Of a stretch of DNA of 64,000 nucleotides, positions 11,511-20,488 are shown one piece after another. The stretch is from NCBI GenBank assembly GCA_963555705.1, contig OY743181.1:23440513-23504512 (forward strand), given 5' to 3'. The position numbers and the translations under genes were made by a program. The notes under the pieces were generated by a model that saw only the letters and a list, made by a program, of their open reading frames with translations, was not told the DNA's origin and ran no database searches. Every line of letters starts with the position of its first letter. Position 1 is the stretch's first letter. The DNA comes from Ligustrum vulgare (lineage: Eukaryota > Streptophyta > Magnoliopsida > Lamiales > Oleaceae).

Positions 11511-11602
11511 ATTAATACCAATTTCTTTTGATTTTTGTTTTAATTTGAATTTTATTTTTCGTAATTTTTATTTCTATACTAAGAATATCTAAGAGTTGTG
11601 AT

Positions 11603-12475
11603 TTGCTTCCTTTTGATTCAGAAATTGAGCGTACTTTGAGAAGGAGACGTAGACAACAGTTGGAAGCAACTCAACTACCAAATTTGGGAATGGCAGTTGA
11701 CGGAGTTCCCTTAATTCCTAACAATCCGTTGGTTCATCACAATCAACCAAATGAGGCACTTGGGACAGCCTCAAGCACGAGGAGGACGACCATTGAGAGA
11801 GTACATGATCCTGCTATAGGAAATATCATGACATACGTCGTGCCACCAGCCATCCCTGCGAACAACTACGGAATCAAAACTTCATTGATCTCTTTGATCC
11901 AACAGTCAGCTGTGTTCCATGGGCTACCTTCAAAAGATCCCCTTGGGCATCTGAGAGCTTTCCAAGAAATTTGTGACATGTAGCGCATGAATCGAGTTCT
12001 AGCAGAAGCTGTCAAAATGAAACTACTCTCATTCTCTCTCGTAGACAAAGTTTAACAATTTGGGAAAGTAGCCAGTACATGCCATTCAAGCAAACCAAGT
12101 TTGTGACAATTGTTTTGAAAATCATGGGGTCCATGAGTGTCCTGCTGCACTATAGGATCAAACAGTTGTGAAGTAAGTTAACTACATGGGAAAAATCAAC
12201 AGCAAAAAGGGTCTTATTCCCAAATTTAAAATCCTGAGTGGAGAAAGCATCCAAAATTCTCATGGTCAAATAATCAAAACATTCATAATTCTCCTGATTT
12301 TCATCAGCAGCAACAGCAAGTTCAGATGACTCTGAAGGACAATATGGATATGATTGTGCAGCTAGTGAAGATTCAGCAAGACATGTTGCAAAATCAACAC
12401 ACAAAAATAAAAGAGCTGAAGAATCAAGTTAGTCAATTAACAGTGAAGAGGACAGAAAGACAGCTTGAGTAGTTG
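11603..12475 (+). pseudogene. gypsy B1 gag remnant
   Basis: The frame from 11603 encodes an Athila/Tat-type Gag N-terminus (PFDSEIERTLRRRRR), then a GIKTSLISLIQQSAVFHGL segment and DPLGHLRAFQEICD. These are hallmarks of the plant gypsy capsid domain. The frame stops at 11981-11983. Further pieces follow in other frames, including KMKLLSFSLVDKV near 12015 and a glutamine-rich helix near 12300-12470. The central capsid part is shortened. No ATG opens the frame at 11603 (the codon is TTG), so the true start lies upstream or is lost. Structural protein of virus-like particles in intact relatives; not functional here. Confidence 0.72.
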
Positions 12476-12516
12476 CCTAGCAATACTGAGTCAAACCTAA
12501 GGAGAGTGTTTGTGCA

Positions 12517-13128
12517 ATGACTACCAGATGTGGGGTTCAGCTGAAAGAAGCCCAAGTTGAGAAATCTGATCATGTTGATAAGGAACAAAAGGAGGAGAGT
12601 TCAAATGAGAAAATTCAATCTGAAGAAAGGAAGAGGACAGCAGTGGAAGAAAAGAAAACAAGGCCACAACTAAAAGCTTACATTCCTCCTATCCCATATC
12701 CTCAAATGGAGAGAAAAGTCAATGAAGATCGTCAGTTTTCAAAGTTTCTAGAGATGTTGAAGAAGTTGCATATGAACATTCCCTTCATTGAAGTAATCAA
12801 GGAGATCCCGAGCTATTCAAGATTTTTACGAGAGTTGATGGCTAAAAATAAAAGACTTGAAGATTGCGAGACGGTGGCTTTGAATGAGGAGTGTAATGCA
12901 ATCCTTCAAAACAAACTACCTCCAAATCTAAAAGATCAAGGGAGTTTCTCAATTCTTTGTTTAATTGGTGATTCAGAATTCATAAAGTTTTATGTGATTT
13001 GGGATCTAACATTAACTTAATTCCTCTTTCTGTTTATAGGAAATTAAACTTGGGGAACCCAACACCAAACACCATCATGTTATAGCTAGCTAATAGATCA
13101 ATCAGGTACTCTTATGGGGTGATAGAGG
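12517..13128 (+). pseudogene. gypsy B1 gag-protease segment, 5' part
   Basis: An ATG-started frame reads MTTRCGVQL and then a basic linker. It continues with the conserved plant gypsy block before the protease (FSKFLEMLKKLHMNIPF, LNEECNAILQNKLPPNLKDQ, then SFSILCLIG). The usual catalytic Asp-Ser/Gly region downstream is frameshifted around 12990-13020. The frame is cut at 13128 by copia A2; the C-terminal part resumes at 21933. Confidence 0.75.
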
Positions 13129-14567
13129 TGTTGGAAAGTGTATGCCCGTCGAGTTAATTTATTTGTACTCGTGACGTTTTTTGGAATAAAATATTATCTT
13201 ATATATTTGATTATATTATTTTGAGCTTGCATTAATCCATAGATCGATTCGATATTACTAATTGAGTGTTTAAGTTGTTAAACACAGAAAGATTCAATTT
13301 GTAATTCGATCTAAAATTATTGTTCACGATCAGTAAAATAAATATGGATAATTTATTTTTGATCGTCTCGATTTCATTAAAATCTATCTTTGATTTTGAA
13401 AATGAAATTGAGAGTACATTTGATATGTATTGAACGGGACCACGTGAAATTAATTTGTGACATTGACCGTGCAAATTTAATTTCACTTGACTATCGTACA
13501 TGGAACCTTAATCCTAATCGGATAATGAACTTCGATTACTAACTTGAAGTTCTTTGATGTATCAATGGGTGAGATCAAATTGTTGGTCAATATCTCGGTA
13601 CTTTGGGAATTAAAGTAAAATAACGAGGAACATATATTCGTATTATGGAATCCGTCACCATTAGGTATGATCATGATCTCACTGGTTCTTCTAATGGACA
13701 GTTAAATCTGAGCTCAGTAATTCGACAATGATTGTTGGATTTTATGATGTGATGTGATCACATAGAACTGTCAGATAGAAGATGGGAGTCGAGAATTTAT
13801 GAATATTCAGATAAGGGTATATTGGTCGTTTAACCTTACTTCGAATATTCCAGTTGATCGACGGGGGTAACATGTAAGAGCGATAAGTCAGAGGATATAA
13901 TTATTGGTTATTGCTTCAGTAATTACAATTTTACTAAGAGTGCAATCTCGTTCTTTTAGTGGAATAGAACGTGATTAATAAATTATTTTGATTGGTCAAG
14001 AGTTGACTGGATCAGAATTAATTTATTGGAGCTTAGTTTAATTGAGTCCGATCAGGTTCCCTTGGTGGCTTCAATAAAACAGGCATATACAGGCTTATAA
14101 CTTGTATTGGGCCGTGCAGAAATGGGCCTGGGTTATAGTATTAGGGTTGGTAGGGTTTTAGAGGGTAAAGAAGTTATAAATAGTCTTCTAAGACTATTTT
14201 TCTTAACCTAATACACATGTGGGCGGGACACACACTAAAGTGTGAAGTGTGTGTTTTGTTCTCTTGATAAAAACCCTAACCCTAGTGTAACCAAAAGGTC
14301 AGAGAAAAGTGACCACACACTTGCATAGCCTCTGTTGAAGAACACCAAGGAAAACTTGAAGGTTTGGAGATTGGTGGAATCAAGATCTACACAGATAATT
14401 GTCAAAGCACGCTACAAGGGTAACGATTGCTAAATTATTATTTGTTCAAAATTATTTGATCTAGTCAAATACATAAAATGGCGAATTCCTATTATGGGAT
14501 GATCCAAATCACAAGAAATTAATTTTTGTGATTAGATATCCCGTTGCGTCAATTTTTTTTCCCAACA
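13129..14567 (+). repeat. 5' LTR of copia A2
   Basis: 1439 bp, TGTTGG...CCAACA. It carries two TGGGCC motifs (14108 and 14123), a TATA box at 14175-14182 and a telomere-like AAACCCTAACCCTA box at 14271-14284. The two small minus-strand open frames in it recur identically in the 3' LTR and are not genes. Confidence 0.97.
14175..14182 (+). promoter_or_regulatory. TATA box of copia A2 LTR
   Basis: TATAAATA lies 47-67 bp downstream of two TGGGCC (site II-like) motifs. The equivalent in the 3' LTR is 21535-21542. It probably marks the U3/R boundary about 30 bp downstream. Confidence 0.7.
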
Positions 14568-14568
14568 A

Positions 14569-14586
14569 TGGTATCAGAGCGCCAGG
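14569..14586 (+). other. Primer-binding site, tRNA-iMet type
   Basis: TGGTATCAGAGCGCCAGG begins one base after the LTR. It is a canonical initiator-methionine tRNA primer site. Confidence 0.93.
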
Positions 14587-16354
14587 TTTTTGATACTGTT
14601 TTATGTATTTAGGGTTAAATAATTTTGTTATGCATGTGTTAGTGGAGCGGTGTAGGTTTTATGTGATTTGATTTGTTATTGGTTGAATGATATTTTAATG
14701 AACTGATTTATGGCCTTAGATTGTTTGTTGTGAATTATGTATTTGTTTTATCGAGTCTTGTAACAAAAGGGGTGGATTACGACTCCATGTTTCCCTTTTG
14801 ATTTTGATTTATTGTAAAAAAATAGAATTAGAGTTAGTTTTTCTATTATATTTTGTTGTAATCAAAATCATGAGGACCGAATCATCACAACTGAAATTGG
14901 AGGACTTCTGCTGCAATACAAGAGCTGGACCAGTCTTCATCTTCTTCATTAACCGAGGGACCTTCTCTGCAATTTCACCAAAAATACACAAAACGCATCT
15001 GGAAGCATGGGAAGGGGAAGCAACGGCACTTTGGATACTGCCCTTCTGTCGGAGATCGATGGAAGCACCTTCAGTGCCGCGATCTCACCTTGAAGCGGCG
15101 ACATCGGGGCTGCAGTGCCGCTGCGTTTCGTAGTCGCGCGCCATGCGTGGCGCGGCTATGCGTGGCGTGGCTGCGCTGGAATGGTGTCGCGACGGCGCAT
15201 GTTGACTCCCTTCTGGCGACTGAGGTCTCTTCCGACGGTGGTGTGGTCTCCAGTGGCGGCTGAATTCAGATCGAAAGGAAGGACACCGGCTGTGTAGAAA
15301 CAGGAAGCAGAGATTCAGTATTTGGGCTGTAATTTCAGTTGGGCCTTGCTTTCTTCTTGGGCCGGCCGGTTAGACTGAATTAAAAATTGCAGATTGGACC
15401 ATTTTGAAGTCGGGCCAGATAATTATTATTTGAAGAGTTCGAGTAATGGGCTGGACACTTGCAAATGGAAATTGAAGAATTGGGCCGGGTTGTGGCTCAA
15501 TGTAATCTTTAATTAATTTGTAATTTTGTGTCTAGGTTTTGGCCATAAATCATGTTCTAGTTTATTTTATTATTGCATTTATTTATTGCTTTAATTAAAT
15601 TGTGGATGAATGTCATTTGATAACATGTCATGTAGATCGCATTAACACCGCTCTAGGAACTATACTGTCATGCATAGTTTTATATTTTATTTTCTTTTCT
15701 AAATGTTAGATTAGAAAATAATTTTGATAATTATTAAATTGATTTTAAAAGTTAAAATTGATTATTTAATTATTAAATGAAAACCCAATAGTTTAAAAAT
15801 ATTAAGTGAGTGAGGGTGCAAATTTTTGAACCCACGGCCTCCCTTGTTAGCCCATTAGTAAAAATTTGTGCATGCCTCGTACTAATTTATTTAGTCTCCC
15901 TATAGGAGGGCTGCACTGTTTTGGTTACTGGTTTGGGCCCAATTAGGTGATGATTTATTTAAGTTTGAATTAATCATGATTACCCTATAGGTAACGTAAT
16001 TAATTTGGTACTTGAAAAATTATCAATATAAGGGTTGAACACTTAAATCAAAGACATCGTGGGGACTTCCTATAGAATATCCAAACGATGTCAATGATGG
16101 CCAAATTTTAACGACAATAAAATTAATATTGCATGAGATGCTAGATATATTAATTTTAATGGGAGGGTCTCAACCTAGCCATAAATCTCATTTATTTCTC
16201 CTATAGAGAAATGTGTTTAAGATTTTGGGGTTTTAGGATGTCGTCATATTATAGTAGTTTTGGGTCTACTTGTGCATTATTTTACATTCATGCATCATAT
16301 ATGAAATCATTGAATGCATAGCTCATTTTCTTTATTTTATTTTATTTCAGAAAA
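14587..16354 (+). other. Leader of copia A2, non-coding
   Basis: Long untranslated leader. About 14990-15300 is a GC-rich block with a repeated ATGCGTGGCGYGGCT motif (near 15141-15170). About 15320-15500 carries six TGGGCC/TGGGCT-like motifs. About 15480-16310 is conserved with copia A1 and contains the four CTATA-loop hairpins. The final bases, TTTATTTCAG then AAAAATG, resemble a 3' splice site five bases before the gag start. Open frames in the GC-rich block (14798-15133, 15115-15297) have no counterpart in A1 and are not called genes. Confidence 0.8.
15868..16225 (+). promoter_or_regulatory. Four-hairpin CTATA-loop leader structure (predicted)
   Basis: Four inverted repeats share the apical loop CTATA but have different inner stems: CTCC/GGAG (loop 15900-15904), TTACC/GGTAA (15985-15989), TTC/GAA (16070-16074) and ATTTCTC/GAGAAAT (16201-16205). 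Each also has an outer stem: GTGCA/TGCAC (15868, 15912), AATTAAT/ATTAATT (15968, 15999), GACATCGT/ACGATGTC (16053, 16085) and AAATCT/AGATTT (16183, 16220). All four recur in copia A1 (3404-3761) at nearly the same spacing. The position, just upstream of gag, suggests a genomic-RNA packaging, dimerisation or translation signal. The role is inference; the repeats are directly visible. Confidence 0.6.
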
Positions 16355-19300
16355 ATGTCTGGAAATTCACTGTCCATTATCTTAACTAAAAATCAACTGG
16401 TTGGAGAAAATTTTATTGATTGGAAACGTAATTTGATGATTGTTCTCACCGCCGAGAAGCATAAATTTGTGCTAACTGAACCCCGTCCCAATGCACCGAC
16501 TCGGACTTCCACACCTGAACAGAAGGCCGCATATGAGAAGTGGATCCATTCTGATGAGATGGCCCGCTGCTACATTTTGGGTTCTATCTCAAATGTGTTG
16601 CAGCAGAAACATCAGAATATGGAAACTGCTGCTCTGGTTATGGAGAGCCTTCAGCAAATGTTCGAACATCAAGGTCGTCAGGCCCGTCAGGCTGCTATTA
16701 GGTCTATTATGAACATGCGCATGAAACCTGGAACACCCGTTAGAGATCATATGCTTGCATTGATTGGTCAGTTTAACGTGGCTGAGGTTTTGGGGGCTGA
16801 AATCAATTCGGAGACGCAGGTTGACATGGCTTTGGAGACTCTCCCAGAGATGTTCTCTCAGTTCAAAGTTAGTTATAACATGAACAAGCTGGATATGTCA
16901 CTGACTGAGTTGATGCAGGAGCTTCAAAATGCTGAGACTGTTCTTAAGACCAGGGCCAATGATGTGTTGACTGTTGCTTCTGTTGGACCATCCTCTTCCA
17001 AGCCGAAAGGCAAAGGAGGCAACAAGAGGAAGAAGTCTAACAAGAAGGGACCACAGCAGCAGGTCAAGAAAGCAAAGACAGAAGGCAAGCCAAAGGGGAA
17101 ATGCTTTCATTGTGGACAGAAAGGTCATTGGAAGAGGAACTGCCAGGGATACCTAGCTTCCAAAAGGCAAGGTAATGGTGAGTTATCTTATATTGAGTCT
17201 TGTTTAGTGGTTGATTCTACATATACTTGGATAGTAGATTCTGGAGCCACTAATCATGTTTGCAATTCATTGCAGGGGTTCCAAGTAACCAAGCAACTCA
17301 GTGAAGGGGAGCATACTTTAAGGGTTGGCACAGGAGCAGTGGTTTCTGCGAGAGCTGTTGGAGTAGTTTATCTTTATTTTAATAATAAACATTTGGTTTT
17401 GAATAATTGTTATTATGTTCCGGATATTACCCGAAATTTGATTTCGGTTGCATTACTTTTTAAACATGGTTATTCTGTTTATTTCACTTGTTTGATGGTG
17501 AAAATTGTTATGAATAAAGTTTTAATTTGTGAGGGACATATGCTTAACAATTTGTATACTTTGAAACCTGCCGATAGCTCTCTATATCACATTGCATCTA
17601 ACAAACGCATTAAGTTATCTCCTACTAATGAGACTTATTTATGGCACCTGAGACTTGGTCATGTTAACCTAAATAGGATTCAAAGACTTGTAAGGGATGG
17701 TCTTTTGAGTGACTTAAAAGTGGAATCCCTACCAATTTGCGAATCCTGTCTGGAAGGAAAAATGACCAAGAGACCTTTTACTTCAAAGGGGTATAGGGCC
17801 AAAGAAGTCTTGGAATTAGTACACTCTGATGTATGTGGACCCATTAATGTCCAAGCTAGAGGTGGGTATGAGTACTTCGTCACCTTCACTGATGATTACT
17901 CTAGATATGGTTATGTTTACCTAATGGCACGCAAGTCTGAAGCTTTTGAAAGGTTCAAAGAATTCAGGACTGAAGCGGAGAAGCAATTAGGTAAGAACAT
18001 TAAAACACTTCGATCAGATCGATGTGGAGAATATCTATCCCATGACTTTAGGTCATATCTATCAGAAAATGGGATTGTATCCCAATTAAGTGCACCAGGT
18101 ACTCCCCAACAGAATGGTGTATCTGAAAGGAGAAACAGGACCTTGTTGGACATGGTCAGATCAATGCTAGGCTTCTCAACTCTCACAACATCTTTTTGGG
18201 GATATGCTCTACAAACTGCAATATACTTGCTTAACATGGTTCCATCTAAATCTGTCCCTAAGACACCCCTGGAATTGTGGAATGGGCGAAAGCCTAATCT
18301 GGCACATATACGGATATGGGGATGTCCTGCACACGTGCTTAAGGGAAAGGTGGAAAAGATGGAATCAAGATCACAAGTATGCATTTTTGTAGGATATCCA
18401 AAGGGAACAAGAGGATATTACTTCTATAGTCCTCAAGATAAGAAAGTTTTTGTGAGTACAAATGCAACTTTCTTAGAGGACAAGTATATAGAAGAACGTG
18501 AATCAAAGAGCAAGGTTCTTTTGGAAGAGATGAAGGGAAAGGTTCCCAGTTCATCAACCCCAGTAATCCGCATTGAACCTACTCAGGATGAATTCACGTC
18601 CCCACCAGTTACGGTACCTGAATTCAGTGGGAGACAAGTGGAGGTTATACCTTCCATGTCTGCTGGATCACTGACACGTAACTTGGAGGAGGAACAAGTT
18701 CCCATTGCATCACCACTTGGTATTGAAATTGGAAACGAGGGACTTGATACCAGAGAGCCGGTGGTAGAACAAATACAAATTCCAATCAACCAGGAGCCTC
18801 CTCAGCATAGACGAAGTGAGAGAGTCATTAGACCACCCTCCAGATACTTGCTCTATGGAGAGTCTTTCGAGGCAGTCTCCACTGAACAAGAGGAGGATCC
18901 TACTTCGTATAAAGAAGCTGTGAAGGATGTAGACGCTGACCATTGGAGGAGTGCCATGGACTCAGAAATGAAATCCATGTACACTAACTCTGTCTGGGAT
19001 CTTGTAGATGTACCTAATGGGGTAAAACCCATAGGATGCAAATGGGTCTACAAGAGAAAAAGAGGGGTAGACGGAAAGGTAGAGACCTTTAAAGCTAGAC
19101 TGGTCGCTAAGGGTTTCACCCAAAGAGAAGGTATCGATTATGAGGAAACCTTCTCACCTGTGGCCATGCTTAAGTCTATTCGGATCCTCTTATCCATTGC
19201 AGCTCATTTTGATTATGAGGTGTGGCAAATGGACGTCAAGACAGCATTCCTTAATGGAAATCTTGACGAAAGCATCTATATGATGCAACCAGACGGTTAT

Positions 19301-20473
19301 ACCCAAAAGGGTCAAGAGCATAAAGTATGCAAACTGCGTAGGTCTATTTATGGACTTAAGCAGGCGTCTAGGTCCTGGAATATCAGATTTGATCAAGCTG
19401 TAAAAGGTTATGGTTTTGATCAGAATCTTGATGAGCCTTGTGTTTATAAGAAAATTAAAGAAAACAAGGTGATTTTTCTCATACTGTATGTAGATGACAT
19501 CCTGCTCATTGGGAATGATGTAGGAGCATTAACATCGGTTAAAAACTGGTTGGCGCAACAGTTTGATATGAAGGACTTGGGAGAAGCCAATTATGTTCTA
19601 GGAATCCAGATCCTTCGGGATAGGAAGAACAGGAGAATTGCGCTATCTCAAGCTTCATATATAGACAAGATTGTGGTGAGGTTCGCTATGCAAAATTCCA
19701 AGAAAGGTCAAACGCCTTTCAGACATGGAATTCACTTGTCACGGGAGCATTGTCCTAAGACTCCTAGTGAAATGGAACACATGAAACAGGTTCCTTATGC
19801 TTCGGCTGTAGGAAGTCTTATGTATGCTATGCTATGTACTCGCCCAGATATCTGTTATGCTGTTGGAATTGTCAGTAGATATCAGTCAAATCCTGGACCA
19901 GAGCATTGGACTGCTGTAAAGCATATACTCAAGTATCTTCGCAGAACTCGAGATTATATGCTGGTTTACTCAGCTCCAGATTTGGTGCCAACGGGTTACA
20001 CTGATTCTGATTTTCAAGCTGATAAGGACTCCCGAAAATCCACATCTGGATCAGTGTTCACACTGGGTGGTGGTGCCGTTGTTTGGAGGAGTATCAAGCA
20101 ATCATGCATTGCTGATTCCACCATGGAGGCAGAATATGTGGCAGCTTGTGAAGCAGCCAAAGAGGCAGTATGGTTGAAGAAATTCTTACTGGACCTTGAG
20201 GTGGTTCCATCTGCATCTCAGGCCATTACTCTATACTGTGATAACAGTGGAGCAGTGGCGAATGCAAAAGAGCCCCGCAGCCATCAGCGTGGAAAACACA
20301 TTGAGCGTAAATACCACTTGGTTAGAGAAATCGTTCAACGAGGAGATGTGACAGTGTGCAAGATAGCATCAGCAGAAAATCTTGCAGACCCTTTTACCAA
20401 AAGCTTACCAGCTAAAAGTTTTGAGGGTCATATTGAAAATATGGGTGTACTTAACATGTCTCATTTACTCTAG
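16355..20473 (+). CDS. Copia Gag-Pol polyprotein, intact
   Basis: Single 1372-codon frame starting ATG at 16355, the first in-frame ATG after the conserved leader. Domains in order: UBN2-type Gag (about 1-240); zinc knuckle CFHCGQKGHWKRNC (250-263); aspartic protease with WIVDSGATNHVC (Asp295); and integrase zinc-binding HHCC (His431, His436, Cys462, Cys465). The integrase core has Asp492, Asp555 and Glu591, giving the expected 35-residue D-E gap. Reverse transcriptase has YVDD at 1045-1048. RNase H has Asp1217 in YTDSDF and Glu1258 in STMEAEY. Length and order are normal for Ty1/copia. One oddity is the integrase motif LRSDRCGEY, where the family nearly always has Gly in place of the Cys at 557. 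It should form cytoplasmic virus-like particles, copy its RNA to DNA and integrate it. All main catalytic residues are present, so activity is plausible but unproven. Confidence 0.96.
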   Translation: MSGNSLSIILTKNQLVGENFIDWKRNLMIVLTAEKHKFVLTEPRPNAPTRTSTPEQKAAYEKWIHSDEMARCYILGSISNVLQQKHQNMETAALVMESLQQMFEHQGRQARQAAIRSIMNMRMKPGTPVRDHMLALIGQFNVAEVLGAEINSETQVDMALETLPEMFSQFKVSYNMNKLDMSLTELMQELQNAETVLKTRANDVLTVASVGPSSSKPKGKGGNKRKKSNKKGPQQQVKKAKTEGKPKGKCFHCGQKGHWKRNCQGYLASKRQGNGELSYIESCLVVDSTYTWIVDSGATNHVCNSLQGFQVTKQLSEGEHTLRVGTGAVVSARAVGVVYLYFNNKHLVLNNCYYVPDITRNLISVALLFKHGYSVYFTCLMVKIVMNKVLICEGHMLNNLYTLKPADSSLYHIASNKRIKLSPTNETYLWHLRLGHVNLNRIQRLVRDGLLSDLKVESLPICESCLEGKMTKRPFTSKGYRAKEVLELVHSDVCGPINVQARGGYEYFVTFTDDYSRYGYVYLMARKSEAFERFKEFRTEAEKQLGKNIKTLRSDRCGEYLSHDFRSYLSENGIVSQLSAPGTPQQNGVSERRNRTLLDMVRSMLGFSTLTTSFWGYALQTAIYLLNMVPSKSVPKTPLELWNGRKPNLAHIRIWGCPAHVLKGKVEKMESRSQVCIFVGYPKGTRGYYFYSPQDKKVFVSTNATFLEDKYIEERESKSKVLLEEMKGKVPSSSTPVIRIEPTQDEFTSPPVTVPEFSGRQVEVIPSMSAGSLTRNLEEEQVPIASPLGIEIGNEGLDTREPVVEQIQIPINQEPPQHRRSERVIRPPSRYLLYGESFEAVSTEQEEDPTSYKEAVKDVDADHWRSAMDSEMKSMYTNSVWDLVDVPNGVKPIGCKWVYKRKRGVDGKVETFKARLVAKGFTQREGIDYEETFSPVAMLKSIRILLSIAAHFDYEVWQMDVKTAFLNGNLDESIYMMQPDGYTQKGQEHKVCKLRRSIYGLKQASRSWNIRFDQAVKGYGFDQNLDEPCVYKKIKENKVIFLILYVDDILLIGNDVGALTSVKNWLAQQFDMKDLGEANYVLGIQILRDRKNRRIALSQASYIDKIVVRFAMQNSKKGQTPFRHGIHLSREHCPKTPSEMEHMKQVPYASAVGSLMYAMLCTRPDICYAVGIVSRYQSNPGPEHWTAVKHILKYLRRTRDYMLVYSAPDLVPTGYTDSDFQADKDSRKSTSGSVFTLGGGAVVWRSIKQSCIADSTMEAEYVAACEAAKEAVWLKKFLLDLEVVPSASQAITLYCDNSGAVANAKEPRSHQRGKHIERKYHLVREIVQRGDVTVCKIASAENLADPFTKSLPAKSFEGHIENMGVLNMSHLL

Positions 20474-20488
20474 GGCAAGTGGGAGAAT
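20474..20488 (+). other. Polypurine tract of copia A2
   Basis: GGCAAGTGGGAGAAT lies directly between the gag-pol stop (TAG, 20471-20473) and the 3' LTR. Confidence 0.9.

Noticed and set aside
13232..13674. Two small minus-strand open frames, repeated identically at 20592-21034
   Set aside because: They lie in the two near-identical LTRs of copia A2; identity reflects LTR duplication, not coding conservation.
14798..15297. Open frames in the GC-rich leader of copia A2 as an extra viral-type gene
   Set aside because: The equivalent region of copia A1 encodes nothing similar and the frames are not conserved; GC-rich sequence yields open frames by chance.
16898..19396. Many minus-strand and shifted open frames across the copia A2 gag-pol
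   Set aside because: Shadows of the long plus-strand frame; no domain or codon pattern of their own.
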